64,000 nt of DNA from Oligoflexales bacterium (GCA_947494335.1 CANLUT010000002.1:62001-126000), one strand, 5' to 3'. Positions 25,467-35,937 are shown, numbered from the stretch's first letter. Notes: generated from the letters alone by a model not told the origin. A program made the numbers and translations.

Positions 25467-26555
25467 ATGGGTTGGACTGCCAACATCTCAGAAACCAACG
25501 CGCGTCAGATCGAAGCTGATATTCATGTGCCGTTTGCCATCTCATCAGAGACCTTAAATAAGGCTAGCTTTGTCTTGGTCCAAATCTTTGATGAGAATGG
25601 ACTTTGTGGTATCGGGGAGGCCAGCCCCTTTCCAACCCTCACTGGTGATAACGTCGAAGGCGTTCTTCCAAGTGTACGTGAAATCCTTGATCAGCTAACT
25701 GAGATGACGGCACTGTCAGGACTTAGGTATCTCAGGGGTATCCGCGAAGAGACATTCTTGGCATCACCTAGCGCCTACGTCGGCGTAGAAACAGCTCTGT
25801 GGGACTTATACGCTAAACAGCTTGGTGTTCCGCTGTCTGCCATCTGGGGTGGACGCATGTTTGAAAAGGTGGTGACTGACATCACGCTTCCAATCATGCC
25901 AGCACACTTAGTTAAGGACTTCTGGAGCCTATATGAAACCCACGGCTTTGAGGTGGTCAAGATCAAAGTCTCTGGCAACCTCTCAGAAGACACCGACATG
26001 ATTCACGCGATGCTTAAGCTTTTGCCGCGGGCTTCGCAGTTTACACTCGATGGTAATCAAGGTTACCGCCTCGATAACGCCAAAGCTCTGGTCGCCGCAC
26101 TTGCGCAGCATGAGGTAAGGCCTTTATTTTTCGAGCAGCCACTTCCTGCAGACGACTGGGATGGGCTAAAGCATCTAGAGGACGCAACCGGAATTCCGGT
26201 TTGCCTGGATGAGACCGTAGTGACTCCTGAAGACGCCATCCGCGTGGTAAGAGACCGCACGGCCAGCATGATCAACCTCAAGATCATGAAGTCAGGCATC
26301 GAAGAAACCATGCGTATTATTTCGATCGCCCGTTCATCGGGGATTGCCCTGATGATTGGTGGCATGCTTGAAAGCGAGATCGCCATGGGAACAAGCCTTC
26401 AGCTAGCTTGCGGTGTGGGCGGCATTCAGCATTTTGATTTGGACACACCCTTTTTCTTTAAAGAGCTTGTGACAAAAGATAGCCCCTGGCATCGCGGGAG
26501 TGCAGAGCTAGTCAGACCTGGCAGACCAGGACTTGGGCTGGAGCTGGCTAAATAA
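25467..26555 (+). CDS. Dipeptide (L-Ala-D/L-Glu) epimerase, enolase superfamily
   Basis: The 362-residue enzyme has KIKVSG (KxK with catalytic Lys), LDGNQGY (metal Asp), FFEQPLP, CLDETV and INLKIMKSG (second catalytic Lys), ending with a FDLDTPFF segment. This pattern fits L-Ala-D/L-Glu epimerases, which epimerise murein-peptide-derived Ala-Glu for recycling. Other muconate-lactonising-type functions cannot be excluded. It ends 34 bases before the convergent giant lipoprotein gene; a half-copy of repeat A lies between them. Confidence 0.87.
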   Translation: MGWTANISETNARQIEADIHVPFAISSETLNKASFVLVQIFDENGLCGIGEASPFPTLTGDNVEGVLPSVREILDQLTEMTALSGLRYLRGIREETFLASPSAYVGVETALWDLYAKQLGVPLSAIWGGRMFEKVVTDITLPIMPAHLVKDFWSLYETHGFEVVKIKVSGNLSEDTDMIHAMLKLLPRASQFTLDGNQGYRLDNAKALVAALAQHEVRPLFFEQPLPADDWDGLKHLEDATGIPVCLDETVVTPEDAIRVVRDRTASMINLKIMKSGIEETMRIISIARSSGIALMIGGMLESEIAMGTSLQLACGVGGIQHFDLDTPFFFKELVTKDSPWHRGSAELVRPGRPGLGLELAK

Positions 26556-26566
26556 AAAATAGAAAT

Positions 26567-26587
26567 ACGTCGGGTGGCACTAATTTA
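26567..26587 (+). repeat. Half-copy of repeat A
   Basis: ACGTCGGGTGGCACTAATTT plus one base matches the right arm of repeat A, lying in the gap between two convergent stop codons (26555 and 26590). Confidence 0.65.
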
Positions 26588-26589
26588 TT

Positions 26590-29500
26590 TTATGGAATTT
26601 GGGCGCTTTCGATGGTGGTAAAACCATTCCCACGACTAAACGTGACTGGAATTTGTCCGGATGTCGCAAAGTCCAATGAAATAGACGGTGAACTCACATC
26701 TATAAATGTTGTTAGCGACATGATGCCTGCCCAAGTACCGGTGTATTTTCGGTAATAAAGTTTCCCGTTCGTTGTCCATGTGACCACATAATTAGTACTG
26801 GTCCCACCAACATTGACAAAGCTTGGCCAATTTGAATTGGCGTCTGAAATCGGTCCACCCGAAAGCGTCCACCGACTGCCCGTGTAATCTGCTCGTCTCA
26901 AATCACCGGTTACGGCATCGCCGTAAACTAAGCTAGTAGAAGAGGTAGCAGAAATTGCTGAAAAACTTGTGACTTTGGCCAAAATATTTGGGGATAATCT
27001 GGCAATCCCAAAAGCACCACCAAACCAAATGTCGGATCCACTTATGCTTACCGATGACAATGGTGCCTCATAGCCGAGTGCAGTCCAAGTAGGACTTGAA
27101 AGATTTGACAATGAAACTTTCGCAAAATTCGGGCTAACAGTGCTTCCATTGACCTTGTCAAAACGTCCTCCAACGTATAACTGCGTACCGCTAAACTCCA
27201 AAGAATTTACCGATGCAACACAAGGAGTTGAACTACAGACGACACCCACATTCGCCGCGGCCCCAATGGGCACCCATAATCCCTCCGGGACTCCACTAGA
27301 CAAATTAATTGCTGCTAGATTATTGAAAACAGGGTTGCTCGAATTAATACTCAGGGTATCAAATTTTCCCCCGGCGACCAAAGAGCCAGTGGCATTGGCG
27401 CCAGAAAATGCCAACGAATAAACTGGACCATTAAATGTCTGGTAAACAGTTGTCCAACCTACCGCAGCTTCGTAGCGGCTTACTCCGGTACTATGAGCAA
27501 CGTAAAAGTTATTTCCAATTTTTATCGCGTCATTAATATCTTTGCTCAAACTATCCCCAAAACCTAAGCCTGACGGCCAAAGGCCGGTGGATCCAGAGCT
27601 TAACATATTTTCTAAGATATCGGTCACTGGTGAAGTTGTGTGGTCGACATGTCGACCAAGCGCGTAAATTTTGTTGCCTTCAACAATCAATCGCTGAGCA
27701 TGATAATCAGTTATATCCACTCCCACTTTAGCCCAAACTTCAGCAGAATATTTGAAAACTTTTGAAGTTGTATTATCTGTACCAGTGGCAAAGGCTACGT
27801 ATACCGTCCCCGAATCAACGATAACATCGCTGACATTTGCCGCATTTATGTCGCCTGGCAGGCTTATCGAGGTCCATCCTGCGCTATCGTTATAAACAAA
27901 TAAACCCGAAGGACTATATAAACTCCCGAGATACCCAGCACCCTTGGTCCAAACCAAAGAGATGTTGGTCCCTAAATTTAAAACTTTTTTGACCGGTTGA
28001 GTGAAACCCGCACCCAGGGCGGACCATTTTGCAGACTCAAAGGATGCGATACCTTTACTAAGCACTTTACCGGACTCCTGTAACGAGTTGTAAGCCTCTT
28101 TAAAAATGCCCCCGACAATTAACTTTCCAGCCTGTCTAACCAATGTTTTTGCCGGCCCACCACCGAGTCCCTCGCCGACGTTTTTCCAAATTGAACTTTC
28201 GTAAAGTTTAATCCCAAAGTCACCCACCACGTACACTGCATCGCCTTCCACCAAGATACCATTCACAGATCCTGGTCCCGGGCTAAAATCACTACATGTA
28301 CCTACACATGACCATAATGTAGTGGCTGAAAGAGAGACCTTAACCATTTTGTTTAACGTGGGTAATCCGCTCACTCCGGATACGGCCGTTATTCCGCCCA
28401 CCAAATAAAGATGGGTCACATCCGAGGCCATAGCCTTTATCTCGCCCGTTAGAGACGCAACATTCGGCCAACGCATTGAACTTTTTTCAAACTTTTTTAA
28501 CGCCGAGGCAGATGAGGCAGATCCACTTCCACTATAGCCTGCAGCATACAAAACTCCGTTTATATCATGTAAAGCGGTCACTGAGACTCCACTCCCGAAT
28601 CCAGAGTCTGCTGTGGACCAATCATTACCGTTTTCAGTTTTTACCAAGCGACCTAGAGATGTATTATTATTAAATTTGCTAAACGCACCCCCAACGAATA
28701 ATTCATCATTGGAAACGGCCATGGCCAAAATGGCACCGTCTACAACGCCCCCCGGAGCCGACCAAGCTCGCCCGTCCCAAGCTGCGATATTTTGAGCAGC
28801 CGTATTACCCGCCGATGAAAACAATCCACCAACATATATTTTCCCATTAAATTCTTGAATGGCGTTCACCGAACCCGACACCCCGGAACCAAGCGGCAGC
28901 CAACGCCAGCCGTTCCACTTTGCGACATTATTAGCAGCTATACCGCCAACGGAATCAAACTGTCCGCCAATGTATAGCTCACCTGCGATGACTTTCATGA
29001 CGTTCACAGACGCGGGTTGTTCGTTTCCATTTAAGGACACGCCAGCACGACCTGCCATAAGGAAACTGGTGGGACGCGAGGTGATTGAACTGGTAATTCC
29101 GGGTACAAAACCTGTTAAGCTACCAGCAGTAACGACGCCTTCGTAGCTAACCATTGCACCATCAGCTCCAGAAATTGTGACATTAAAGTTATCGAGACCT
29201 AGCGGAGCCAACACGAGGGACCCAAAAGAGGCTAGTTTGTGAGGGGTCTTTAATCCAGCGGATGAAAAATTGCCAGGAGCAGCCGATGTATATACGGCCG
29301 TACTCTTTTTAACATTTACTTCAAATAATCCCTGACTTTCTTGAGATGCCGCCACAACCAATTTATTGTCGGTTGCAAAAATCACAGAAGGATTTGAATA
29401 TTTTATAATTGATGAGCCTGTGAAAATATCTTGCGAAGCACCCCAAGAAACAGTCTGCCCATTAACAGTTCCACCTACTAACTTGACACCGGTGCCATCC

Positions 29501-32343
29501 TCTGAATACGCAATCACAACTTGATAGCTGCTATTAATTGACTTACCTACCACACCGAACTTCTGTACGTCCGAAAGAACAGGGCTCGCAATGACAGTCA
29601 AGGCCCCACCAGTGCCGTAATAACCATATTTGAGGCCGTCGGGACTTCGCCAAAACGCCCAATACCGCGTTCCGTCAAACACCACTTTTCGCTCATGAGA
29701 TGACGAGAGATCGCCGTAGACTGCTGAACTACTTGGTGGAGTGCCGCCGCCGCTACCGAGAGAAACGGCTTCCGTCGCGGTGATCGCCGCTGCATTCAGG
29801 TTCCCAGCAAGGTCTTCAACCGCACTCGCAGCGATTACTGGCTTAATATCTACTCCTGTTCCAGATGCCAAGGTCGCTTTGACGAGATACTCTTTATCAC
29901 TTGTTCCAGAGATTGAAGCGACCTCCCACGTGACGCTTGATACACCGCCGGAGACGTTCGTTATATCATTGGCTGTGAACGTGGTCGCCTTGATGGTCTC
30001 ATTAAATTGAATCTTGAAAATAACCGGAGCGGCGTTAGTAACTGAAGTCACAGAAGAGCCTTGCCCTGAATTGCGAATAAACGAACTTGATGAGGGCGCA
30101 ACACTGTCATACTTTACAGTCTTATTTGCAGCTGAGTTTGGATTACCTGCTAAGTCAGCGGCAACGCTCGCAGCCACACTTACCGCTACATCACCCTGAC
30201 CAACTGCGGTAACAACTAACGTGTAGTTTTTTGGATCTACAGGCGTAAAAGTGCCTTTGGTTCCATTCGTAACCGTGATGTCGCTATCGGCAAATCCAGT
30301 CACATCCTCAGAAAATGCAAATGTCCACGTGATCGAAGAATTGTTTGTAGGCCCTGGATCCCGATTGGATGATATCGCGAGCGTTGGAGCGGTGACATCA
30401 TAGACAATAGACCAAGGAGTCGACGCGATATTGCCATTTCTTGCAATATCCAACGCCAAATCCTGGGCGACACTCGCCGACACAGGTGATCCTGATGCGG
30501 TGATCGCCAATGTGTATACAGAATCGTTTACCTTTGAAAATGTGCCCTTGGTTGCGTTGGTCACCGTCACCTGACCAGCATTGACGAAACCGGTGACTGG
30601 TTCTGAAAATGTAAATGTCAGAGTAATCGCGTTTAAGTTTGTATGACCGGGACCCGGGACGGAGGTAATGCCAACCGTTGGCTGTTGGTTATCCCATTTG
30701 TAAGTTGCAAGCTTCACACAGTCAGAGACATTACCGTCGGCATCAGTGGCCTTTGCATAGATAGCAGTGTCGACATTTGCCGTCACAGCCGTGGTGAGTG
30801 TAAGCCCTGGACTTTCGAATCCTGACCTCGTTTCGAAACCCGATTTGGCTTGAGCGCAATTCTGATCGAAATAGAGTATTATTGAATCATTATCTTCAGA
30901 GAGAGTTCCTTTCAAAGTTGGCTTATCTGAATTGCCAACCCACACCTGAGTTGAGCCAGCGCTAGTGCTGACACCTGGAGCTATAGTTGAAAATTGGACA
31001 GTGGGCCGGTTTGCTTTAACAGTCACAGATTCACTTGTACCTGACAATGCATTCGCGTTACCAGCTGTGTCGACAACTGCATCGGCCCTTACCTTTATCG
31101 TGATAGAACCGTCAAACGTGAAATTGGAGAGACGTACTTTCGGAGTCTGTGATGTAGCGTCGATGATTTCAATCGTTAAACTGGCTGAGGTTGAGGGAAC
31201 ACCCGTAATATCTATCTTTGAGGTATCGAGGCTTCCGACCACAGCCTCAGAATAAGAGATGTCAAATGAGACGGACTCACCATATTTAACACTTGTAACT
31301 GAGGGGTTTGAGATGTTGATACCTGGCGGTATGCTGTCAAAAGTATACGTCGCCTCCGCCATAGGTGATGCCGCACCGGAAACTGTACAGGCGACAGCTC
31401 TAAATAGAACAGGAACAGAGCCCCACGTGACCCCAATGTTCGAGGTCAGCTCACTACTTGCTAAACCTTCAGTGCAGGAAGGCTTCGTTCCATCGACTGT
31501 GTAACGATATTCCTTAAATTTATCTTTTAGCTTTTCGGGATCACCTGTGAATGTAATCGTCACATTTTTGTATGGATCCTTATGAAGATTCGACGTTCCA
31601 AATTGACTTAGCGTGGGAGCTTTAATCGTGACACTTGACGCCAAATCCACCGCGCGTCCCGGTAGCTCAATTTTTGCTTTGACTTCCACTTTTGGAATCA
31701 CCGTCTGGTAGGTACCAAAGTGTTTGGCTGTAACGACCACTTTGCCGTCTTTCACGGTTAATTCTGAGCGTGGAATAATCCCTGAGTAGAACGTGCCGTT
31801 TTCTCCGACCTTCAGAGATTCGTATAAGACGGCCCAATTTTCATCGCCCGCAAGATTAAACCAAAGTGATGCTCCCGAGGGAGGTGGAAGCGTGATCTGC
31901 ATCGGATTCGATACATCAGTGGGCGGTGTCGACGAAAGGACAACCGGCTGACCAGCTCCGGAGAACCCAGAGCCTAGTCCGAGCGCAGCAGCCAGCGCGT
32001 CACTGGCGTTATTGGTTCCCTGCGCCAAAATCACATTAACGTCAATCGACAAACCGCCGGCAGGAATCAAGACCTGGGCGCCGTCAATCCCACTGCCAGC
32101 TCCGGCAGACATGCGTTGTGATGTTGTGGCATTTTTTGAAAACGTAGCACTCGTTGATCCATCTTGGGTTGTCGTCGCATTGACATCAACGGATTCGGCA
32201 CCCTGGTTTTTCATAGAGAAAACTTTGGAGCCCTTTGAACAAGAAGCTCCCAGCGTCACCACAATCGGCGCGACAAACAAAAGCCCCCGCGCCGCAAGCC
32301 GAAGGCTTACACTCGAGCGTCGATAGGGATCTTTTAAAGTCAT
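26590..32343 (-). CDS. Giant lipoprotein with Ig-like domains and propeller-like repeats
   Basis: The 1917-residue protein has a signal peptide ending TLGASC (C35). After an about 180-residue leader region comes a chitobiase-like segment (YRYTVDGTKPSCTEG), then at least four Ig-like domains with the pattern SxPxxxISNxxP...FSEDVTGF...VTNGTKGTF...YTLVVTA. The C-terminal half (about 870-1917) has many GGxF repeats such as ELYIGGQFDSVGGIAANNVA and KIYVGGLFSSAGNTAAQNIA, consistent with beta-propellers. It is probably anchored to the outer membrane and exposed. Adhesion or cargo binding is possible but unproven. Confidence 0.8.
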   Translation of the reverse strand: MTLKDPYRRSSVSLRLAARGLLFVAPIVVTLGASCSKGSKVFSMKNQGAESVDVNATTTQDGSTSATFSKNATTSQRMSAGAGSGIDGAQVLIPAGGLSIDVNVILAQGTNNASDALAAALGLGSGFSGAGQPVVLSSTPPTDVSNPMQITLPPPSGASLWFNLAGDENWAVLYESLKVGENGTFYSGIIPRSELTVKDGKVVVTAKHFGTYQTVIPKVEVKAKIELPGRAVDLASSVTIKAPTLSQFGTSNLHKDPYKNVTITFTGDPEKLKDKFKEYRYTVDGTKPSCTEGLASSELTSNIGVTWGSVPVLFRAVACTVSGAASPMAEATYTFDSIPPGINISNPSVTSVKYGESVSFDISYSEAVVGSLDTSKIDITGVPSTSASLTIEIIDATSQTPKVRLSNFTFDGSITIKVRADAVVDTAGNANALSGTSESVTVKANRPTVQFSTIAPGVSTSAGSTQVWVGNSDKPTLKGTLSEDNDSIILYFDQNCAQAKSGFETRSGFESPGLTLTTAVTANVDTAIYAKATDADGNVSDCVKLATYKWDNQQPTVGITSVPGPGHTNLNAITLTFTFSEPVTGFVNAGQVTVTNATKGTFSKVNDSVYTLAITASGSPVSASVAQDLALDIARNGNIASTPWSIVYDVTAPTLAISSNRDPGPTNNSSITWTFAFSEDVTGFADSDITVTNGTKGTFTPVDPKNYTLVVTAVGQGDVAVSVAASVAADLAGNPNSAANKTVKYDSVAPSSSSFIRNSGQGSSVTSVTNAAPVIFKIQFNETIKATTFTANDITNVSGGVSSVTWEVASISGTSDKEYLVKATLASGTGVDIKPVIAASAVEDLAGNLNAAAITATEAVSLGSGGGTPPSSSAVYGDLSSSHERKVVFDGTRYWAFWRSPDGLKYGYYGTGGALTVIASPVLSDVQKFGVVGKSINSSYQVVIAYSEDGTGVKLVGGTVNGQTVSWGASQDIFTGSSIIKYSNPSVIFATDNKLVVAASQESQGLFEVNVKKSTAVYTSAAPGNFSSAGLKTPHKLASFGSLVLAPLGLDNFNVTISGADGAMVSYEGVVTAGSLTGFVPGITSSITSRPTSFLMAGRAGVSLNGNEQPASVNVMKVIAGELYIGGQFDSVGGIAANNVAKWNGWRWLPLGSGVSGSVNAIQEFNGKIYVGGLFSSAGNTAAQNIAAWDGRAWSAPGGVVDGAILAMAVSNDELFVGGAFSKFNNNTSLGRLVKTENGNDWSTADSGFGSGVSVTALHDINGVLYAAGYSGSGSASSASALKKFEKSSMRWPNVASLTGEIKAMASDVTHLYLVGGITAVSGVSGLPTLNKMVKVSLSATTLWSCVGTCSDFSPGPGSVNGILVEGDAVYVVGDFGIKLYESSIWKNVGEGLGGGPAKTLVRQAGKLIVGGIFKEAYNSLQESGKVLSKGIASFESAKWSALGAGFTQPVKKVLNLGTNISLVWTKGAGYLGSLYSPSGLFVYNDSAGWTSISLPGDINAANVSDVIVDSGTVYVAFATGTDNTTSKVFKYSAEVWAKVGVDITDYHAQRLIVEGNKIYALGRHVDHTTSPVTDILENMLSSGSTGLWPSGLGFGDSLSKDINDAIKIGNNFYVAHSTGVSRYEAAVGWTTVYQTFNGPVYSLAFSGANATGSLVAGGKFDTLSINSSNPVFNNLAAINLSSGVPEGLWVPIGAAANVGVVCSSTPCVASVNSLEFSGTQLYVGGRFDKVNGSTVSPNFAKVSLSNLSSPTWTALGYEAPLSSVSISGSDIWFGGAFGIARLSPNILAKVTSFSAISATSSTSLVYGDAVTGDLRRADYTGSRWTLSGGPISDANSNWPSFVNVGGTSTNYVVTWTTNGKLYYRKYTGTWAGIMSLTTFIDVSSPSISLDFATSGQIPVTFSRGNGFTTIESAQIP

Positions 32344-32618
32344 GCCCTTGCCCCTTGTGAGAGGTCGTCGGATGACTTTGCCCCTAGCTTTAGATGAATC
32401 TGGGGATAAAATTACGGCAAAGGGATTTGGCTACTTTAGTCAATAAAATCATTATTTTAAATCTCTGCTGGTCAGCCCTGCCACCACCCGCCGAGCGAGG
32501 TTTGGCCCAAGGCCTTGAGCAAAGCCAGAGAGACTTTGTTTTTAATACTTAACTGGGCCTATACGTGTGCTATCTTAACAAGCCCAAGTTGCTCAATTCA
32601 CTGAGGGTTTAGCTAGCC

Positions 32619-34433
32619 ATGGAAGAAAAAGATAATCCACGCCTCTACCGCATTCGTCACTCGATGGCCCACGTCCTTGCACAGGCTGTCCAGACCAAAT
32701 ACCCAACCGCCAAACTAGGATTTGGTCCTCCGATTGAGCATGGGTTTTACTACGACTTTGATTTCTCAGGCACAGCCTTCAATGAAGCTGATCTCAAGGA
32801 GATTGAAAAAGGCATGCGTAAAATCATTGGTCAAGGCCAAGAGTTTAAACGCATCGACTGCGACAAAAATCAGGCCGTAGAAACCGTCAAAAAATTCCGC
32901 GACGAGCCCTTCAAGATTGAAAACATTCAAAACCTAGCGGGACGCGGCGAGAAAAACTTTAGCTTCTACACCAACGGTAACTTCATTGACCTTTGTGAAG
33001 GTCCCCACGTGGAGAACACAAGAGAGCTGCAAAGTGCGGCGTTCAAACTTGACCGCGTCGCAGGTGCTTACTGGCTTGGTGACGAGAAGCGTCCGATGCT
33101 TACCAGAATTTACGCTCTTTGTTTTGAAAAGCAGCCAGAGCTTGATGAATTTCTAAAGCGCCGCAAAATGGCCGAAGAATTTGATCACAAAAAACTGGGC
33201 AAAGAACTCGATCTATTTGAGTTTGACGACTTGGTCGGAAAGGGCCTTCCCCTTTGGCTTCCTAATGGCACGGTTATTCGTAACGAAGTGCAGAAGTTTG
33301 CTGAAGAAATGGAATTTAAGTACGGCTATAAGCGCGTGGCGACACCCAATATCGCCAAGCAAGATCTGTACTTAAAAAGCCAGCATCTTCCGGCCTACGA
33401 AGACTCCATGTTTCCTCCGATGATCGTGAAAGATGAAGACGGCACTGAGGCCACAAGGTTTTTCCTAAAGCCCATGAACTGCCCCCATCATCATTTAATC
33501 TATGCAAGTCGTATGCGTAGTTACCGCGATCTGCCGTTGCGTCTTGCGGAGTACGGAACTTGCTACCGCTACGAACAGTCTGGAGAACTTTCCGGACTTA
33601 TTCGCGTGCGCTGCATGTCGATGAATGACGCGCACATTTATCTTCGACTTGATCAGTTTGAAGACGAGTTTAGAAATCTGATGAAGATGTATCAGGAGTT
33701 CTACGATACGTTTAAACTTTCATCCTACCGCTTTAGACTCTCAGTGCGCGGCAAAGACAATGCTGATAAGTTCAAGGGAGACGTGGCCATGTGGGATAAG
33801 GGTGAAGCCCTGCTCGCCAAAGTCCTTAAAGACATCGGCGTTGACTACTACGTAGGAGAGGGTGAGGCAGCCTTCTACGGACCAAAGGTGGACATTCAGT
33901 TTAGAAACCTGATGGGCCGCGAGGAAACTGTATCGACCATTCAAGTGGACTTCCTTAGCCCCCTTAACTTTGATCTCAAATATACAGAGCAAGGTGGCAC
34001 TGAAGGCACTCCAGTGATTATTCACCGCGCACCGCTGTCGACTCACGAGCGTTTTATCAGCTACCTGATTGAATACTACGGCGGAGCATTCCCAACCTGG
34101 GCTGCTCCATTGCAGGTCAATATGGTGCCCGTCAATCAAGACTGCGAGGCGTTCTGCAAAACCTTGGCTGATGATTTGCATGCAGCCTTCATAAGGGCTG
34201 ATGTTGATACGACAGATAACAGCTTTAACAAAAAAATCCGTAACTCCACTGTTCGCAAAACGCCGATCACTCTGGTTATTGGCAACAAAGAGGTGGAAGA
34301 GGGTCGCGTGACCGTGCGCCGCTACGGCATCGAAAAACAAGAAAGCATGACGGTTTCTGAGTTTAAGTCCATGCTTCACGACGAGATTAAAACGCGCAAA
34401 ATGCTGCGCGAGCCGATGAGCTCTCTCATCTAA
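32619..34433 (+). CDS. thrS: Threonyl-tRNA synthetase, without N-terminal TGS domain
   Basis: The 604-residue class II synthetase begins directly with the editing domain (RHSMAHVLAQAV, H14 and H18; LCEGPHV with Cys) and has motif 2 around YRYEQSGELSGLIRVRC and motif 3 HRAPLSTHERFISYLI. MNCPHHHLI carries the zinc-site Cys. The E. coli enzyme has about 60 residues more at the N-terminus (TGS), which are absent here. The anticodon-binding domain closes the protein. GAGGG lies upstream of the ATG, and a terminator follows at 34466. Confidence 0.95.
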   Translation: MEEKDNPRLYRIRHSMAHVLAQAVQTKYPTAKLGFGPPIEHGFYYDFDFSGTAFNEADLKEIEKGMRKIIGQGQEFKRIDCDKNQAVETVKKFRDEPFKIENIQNLAGRGEKNFSFYTNGNFIDLCEGPHVENTRELQSAAFKLDRVAGAYWLGDEKRPMLTRIYALCFEKQPELDEFLKRRKMAEEFDHKKLGKELDLFEFDDLVGKGLPLWLPNGTVIRNEVQKFAEEMEFKYGYKRVATPNIAKQDLYLKSQHLPAYEDSMFPPMIVKDEDGTEATRFFLKPMNCPHHHLIYASRMRSYRDLPLRLAEYGTCYRYEQSGELSGLIRVRCMSMNDAHIYLRLDQFEDEFRNLMKMYQEFYDTFKLSSYRFRLSVRGKDNADKFKGDVAMWDKGEALLAKVLKDIGVDYYVGEGEAAFYGPKVDIQFRNLMGREETVSTIQVDFLSPLNFDLKYTEQGGTEGTPVIIHRAPLSTHERFISYLIEYYGGAFPTWAAPLQVNMVPVNQDCEAFCKTLADDLHAAFIRADVDTTDNSFNKKIRNSTVRKTPITLVIGNKEVEEGRVTVRRYGIEKQESMTVSEFKSMLHDEIKTRKMLREPMSSLI

Positions 34434-34465
34434 GGCTTGCCTTTTTCGCGTAATCATCTGGAAAT

Positions 34466-34489
34466 AGGGGGTTTATCACCCCCTTTTTT
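34466..34489 (+). terminator. Rho-independent terminator of thrS
   Basis: AGGGGG (34466-34471) pairs with CCCCCT (34479-34484) across a 7-base loop and is followed by a T-run. Confidence 0.88.
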
Positions 34490-34622
34490 CATATCACCAA
34501 TAGTTGCACGCCGCGCCTTTGCAGGCTCACCAATTCTGCTTAAAAACCCCTGATATGATAAAATTTTAGAAGCCCAAATAACGAGGACTCGACCCACCTT
34601 TTCCTAAGGGGATGGCCAAATT

Positions 34623-35906
34623 ATGCGCAAAATTATCGACACCAAGTCTCGCGTGACCGTGACCGCACTCATCTCCCTGGCAGCCATTAGCATTGCGGGC
34701 TGTAGAAGTCGTGAGACTACAAACGCTGGCAAGTCAAAGTCGGCAAACTCAAACTCCGAGCTTCGCGAGTACGAAGTTACTGACTGTCCGAAAACACTTT
34801 GCACGGCCGACACCACTATAGTGGGGCTAAACCCTCAGGAATCTGATCTCGTTGCCTTAGGCGTTAAAGGCTTTGAAGAGCAGATGGCTCTCGACGAATC
34901 CGCTATGGTCGACGATGTCAGAGGCCAGGAGGCCGAGCGACTATTAAACGAAGCCAAAATCGCCAATATCACGCTTAAAAATGTTCTCTCTAACGAGCAA
35001 AAACCAAAAACGGAAAACGTGGCCACGACTGGGCTCACGGCTCTCTTTGGCAGCTTGTCATCGGCTCTTTCCACGGGAGCAAAGCTAAATGAGTTTGCTC
35101 GTAATAATATTGAAGCTGAAAACGAAGAGCAGCGTGCAAAGACCATCAAGAAAATCCTCGGCCTCATCACTGAGACCAAAAAACTTCTAAAGCCAGAAGA
35201 CAAAGAAAAACTTATTTCAGTGCTCCCAGCTCTGAAAACAATTGCTGGCGATGACGGTTGGATCAACCGCGGCGATCTTCCTCGATTTCTACCAGTCATC
35301 CCTAACGTCGTCGGAGCGGTAGCCGATCAGAAAATTTCGCAAGGCTATGCGGAAGGAATCGCCGATCTTGCACGCTCTAGACCATTCGCATACCGCCGCT
35401 GGGTTAGGGCACCAAACGGCATTATTGGGCGCGTCGTCCAGCGTAACGTGAACGAACAGCTAAATAGCGCCTACTCTCAAAAGTGGGCTGCCATCCGAGA
35501 TGCATCGGCTCAGCTACAGCAAGGCTTCAACACACTGATGGATCAGATTGGTAGCGAAGGCTTCTACCTGGATATCGATGACGGCAGAAACTACTACGAT
35601 CCTGCTGCTGCCGTAGAAGAAGAGCAGATTGATACGCTCGCCAAGGCCGTTGTCGGTAAATCTTTGCGCGATATTGTTCAGGCTGCAGCCGATCGAGGAG
35701 GATCGGTCCAGGTTGGAGATCTTGATCTTGGACCGGCGGGCGTGATTTTAAACTCGGTCGTCTTGCCCGAGGGCATTCCCATTGGCGAGATTACTGCTCT
35801 TGTAAAAGAGTCTGAAGGGTTTACGAAAGAGGTATTTCCAAAAAACCTTCGCTTTAAATTAGCAGCAGATGGACGACTTGAAATAAAACGGCTTATCAAA
35901 CGATAA
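34623..35906 (+). CDS. Lipoprotein of unknown function
   Basis: The 427-residue product has a signal peptide with an ideal lipobox SIAGC (C27). The mature part has a low-complexity Ser/Asn stretch, a largely helical middle (DVRGQEAERLLNEAKIANIT, EQRAKTIKKILGLITETKKL) and a C-terminal region with the segment VGDLDLGPAGVILNSV. No family was identified. A hairpin covers the stop codon. It faces the Cys-tailed lipoprotein gene. Confidence 0.75.
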   Translation: MRKIIDTKSRVTVTALISLAAISIAGCRSRETTNAGKSKSANSNSELREYEVTDCPKTLCTADTTIVGLNPQESDLVALGVKGFEEQMALDESAMVDDVRGQEAERLLNEAKIANITLKNVLSNEQKPKTENVATTGLTALFGSLSSALSTGAKLNEFARNNIEAENEEQRAKTIKKILGLITETKKLLKPEDKEKLISVLPALKTIAGDDGWINRGDLPRFLPVIPNVVGAVADQKISQGYAEGIADLARSRPFAYRRWVRAPNGIIGRVVQRNVNEQLNSAYSQKWAAIRDASAQLQQGFNTLMDQIGSEGFYLDIDDGRNYYDPAAAVEEEQIDTLAKAVVGKSLRDIVQAAADRGGSVQVGDLDLGPAGVILNSVVLPEGIPIGEITALVKESEGFTKEVFPKNLRFKLAADGRLEIKRLIKR

Positions 35907-35910
35907 GCCG
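35889..35910. terminator. Stop-overlapping hairpin between convergent lipoprotein genes
   Basis: CGGCTTATC (35889-35897) and GATAAGCCG (35902-35910) form a perfect 9-bp stem with a 4-base loop, including the TAA stop. No T-run follows on the plus strand; on the minus strand the reverse complement runs into TTTTATTT. Confidence 0.6.
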
Positions 35911-35937
35911 CAAATAATCGTTGCGACCTAAGATCCA

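Noticed and set aside
32500-32530. Palindrome around CAAGGCCTTG before thrS as a regulatory leader
   Set aside because: Only the central 10 bases are symmetric and no T-box or known thrS leader motif was seen.
33741-34457. Antisense open frame of 238 codons within thrS
   Set aside because: It is a shadow of the strongly supported synthetase gene and has no protein-family features.
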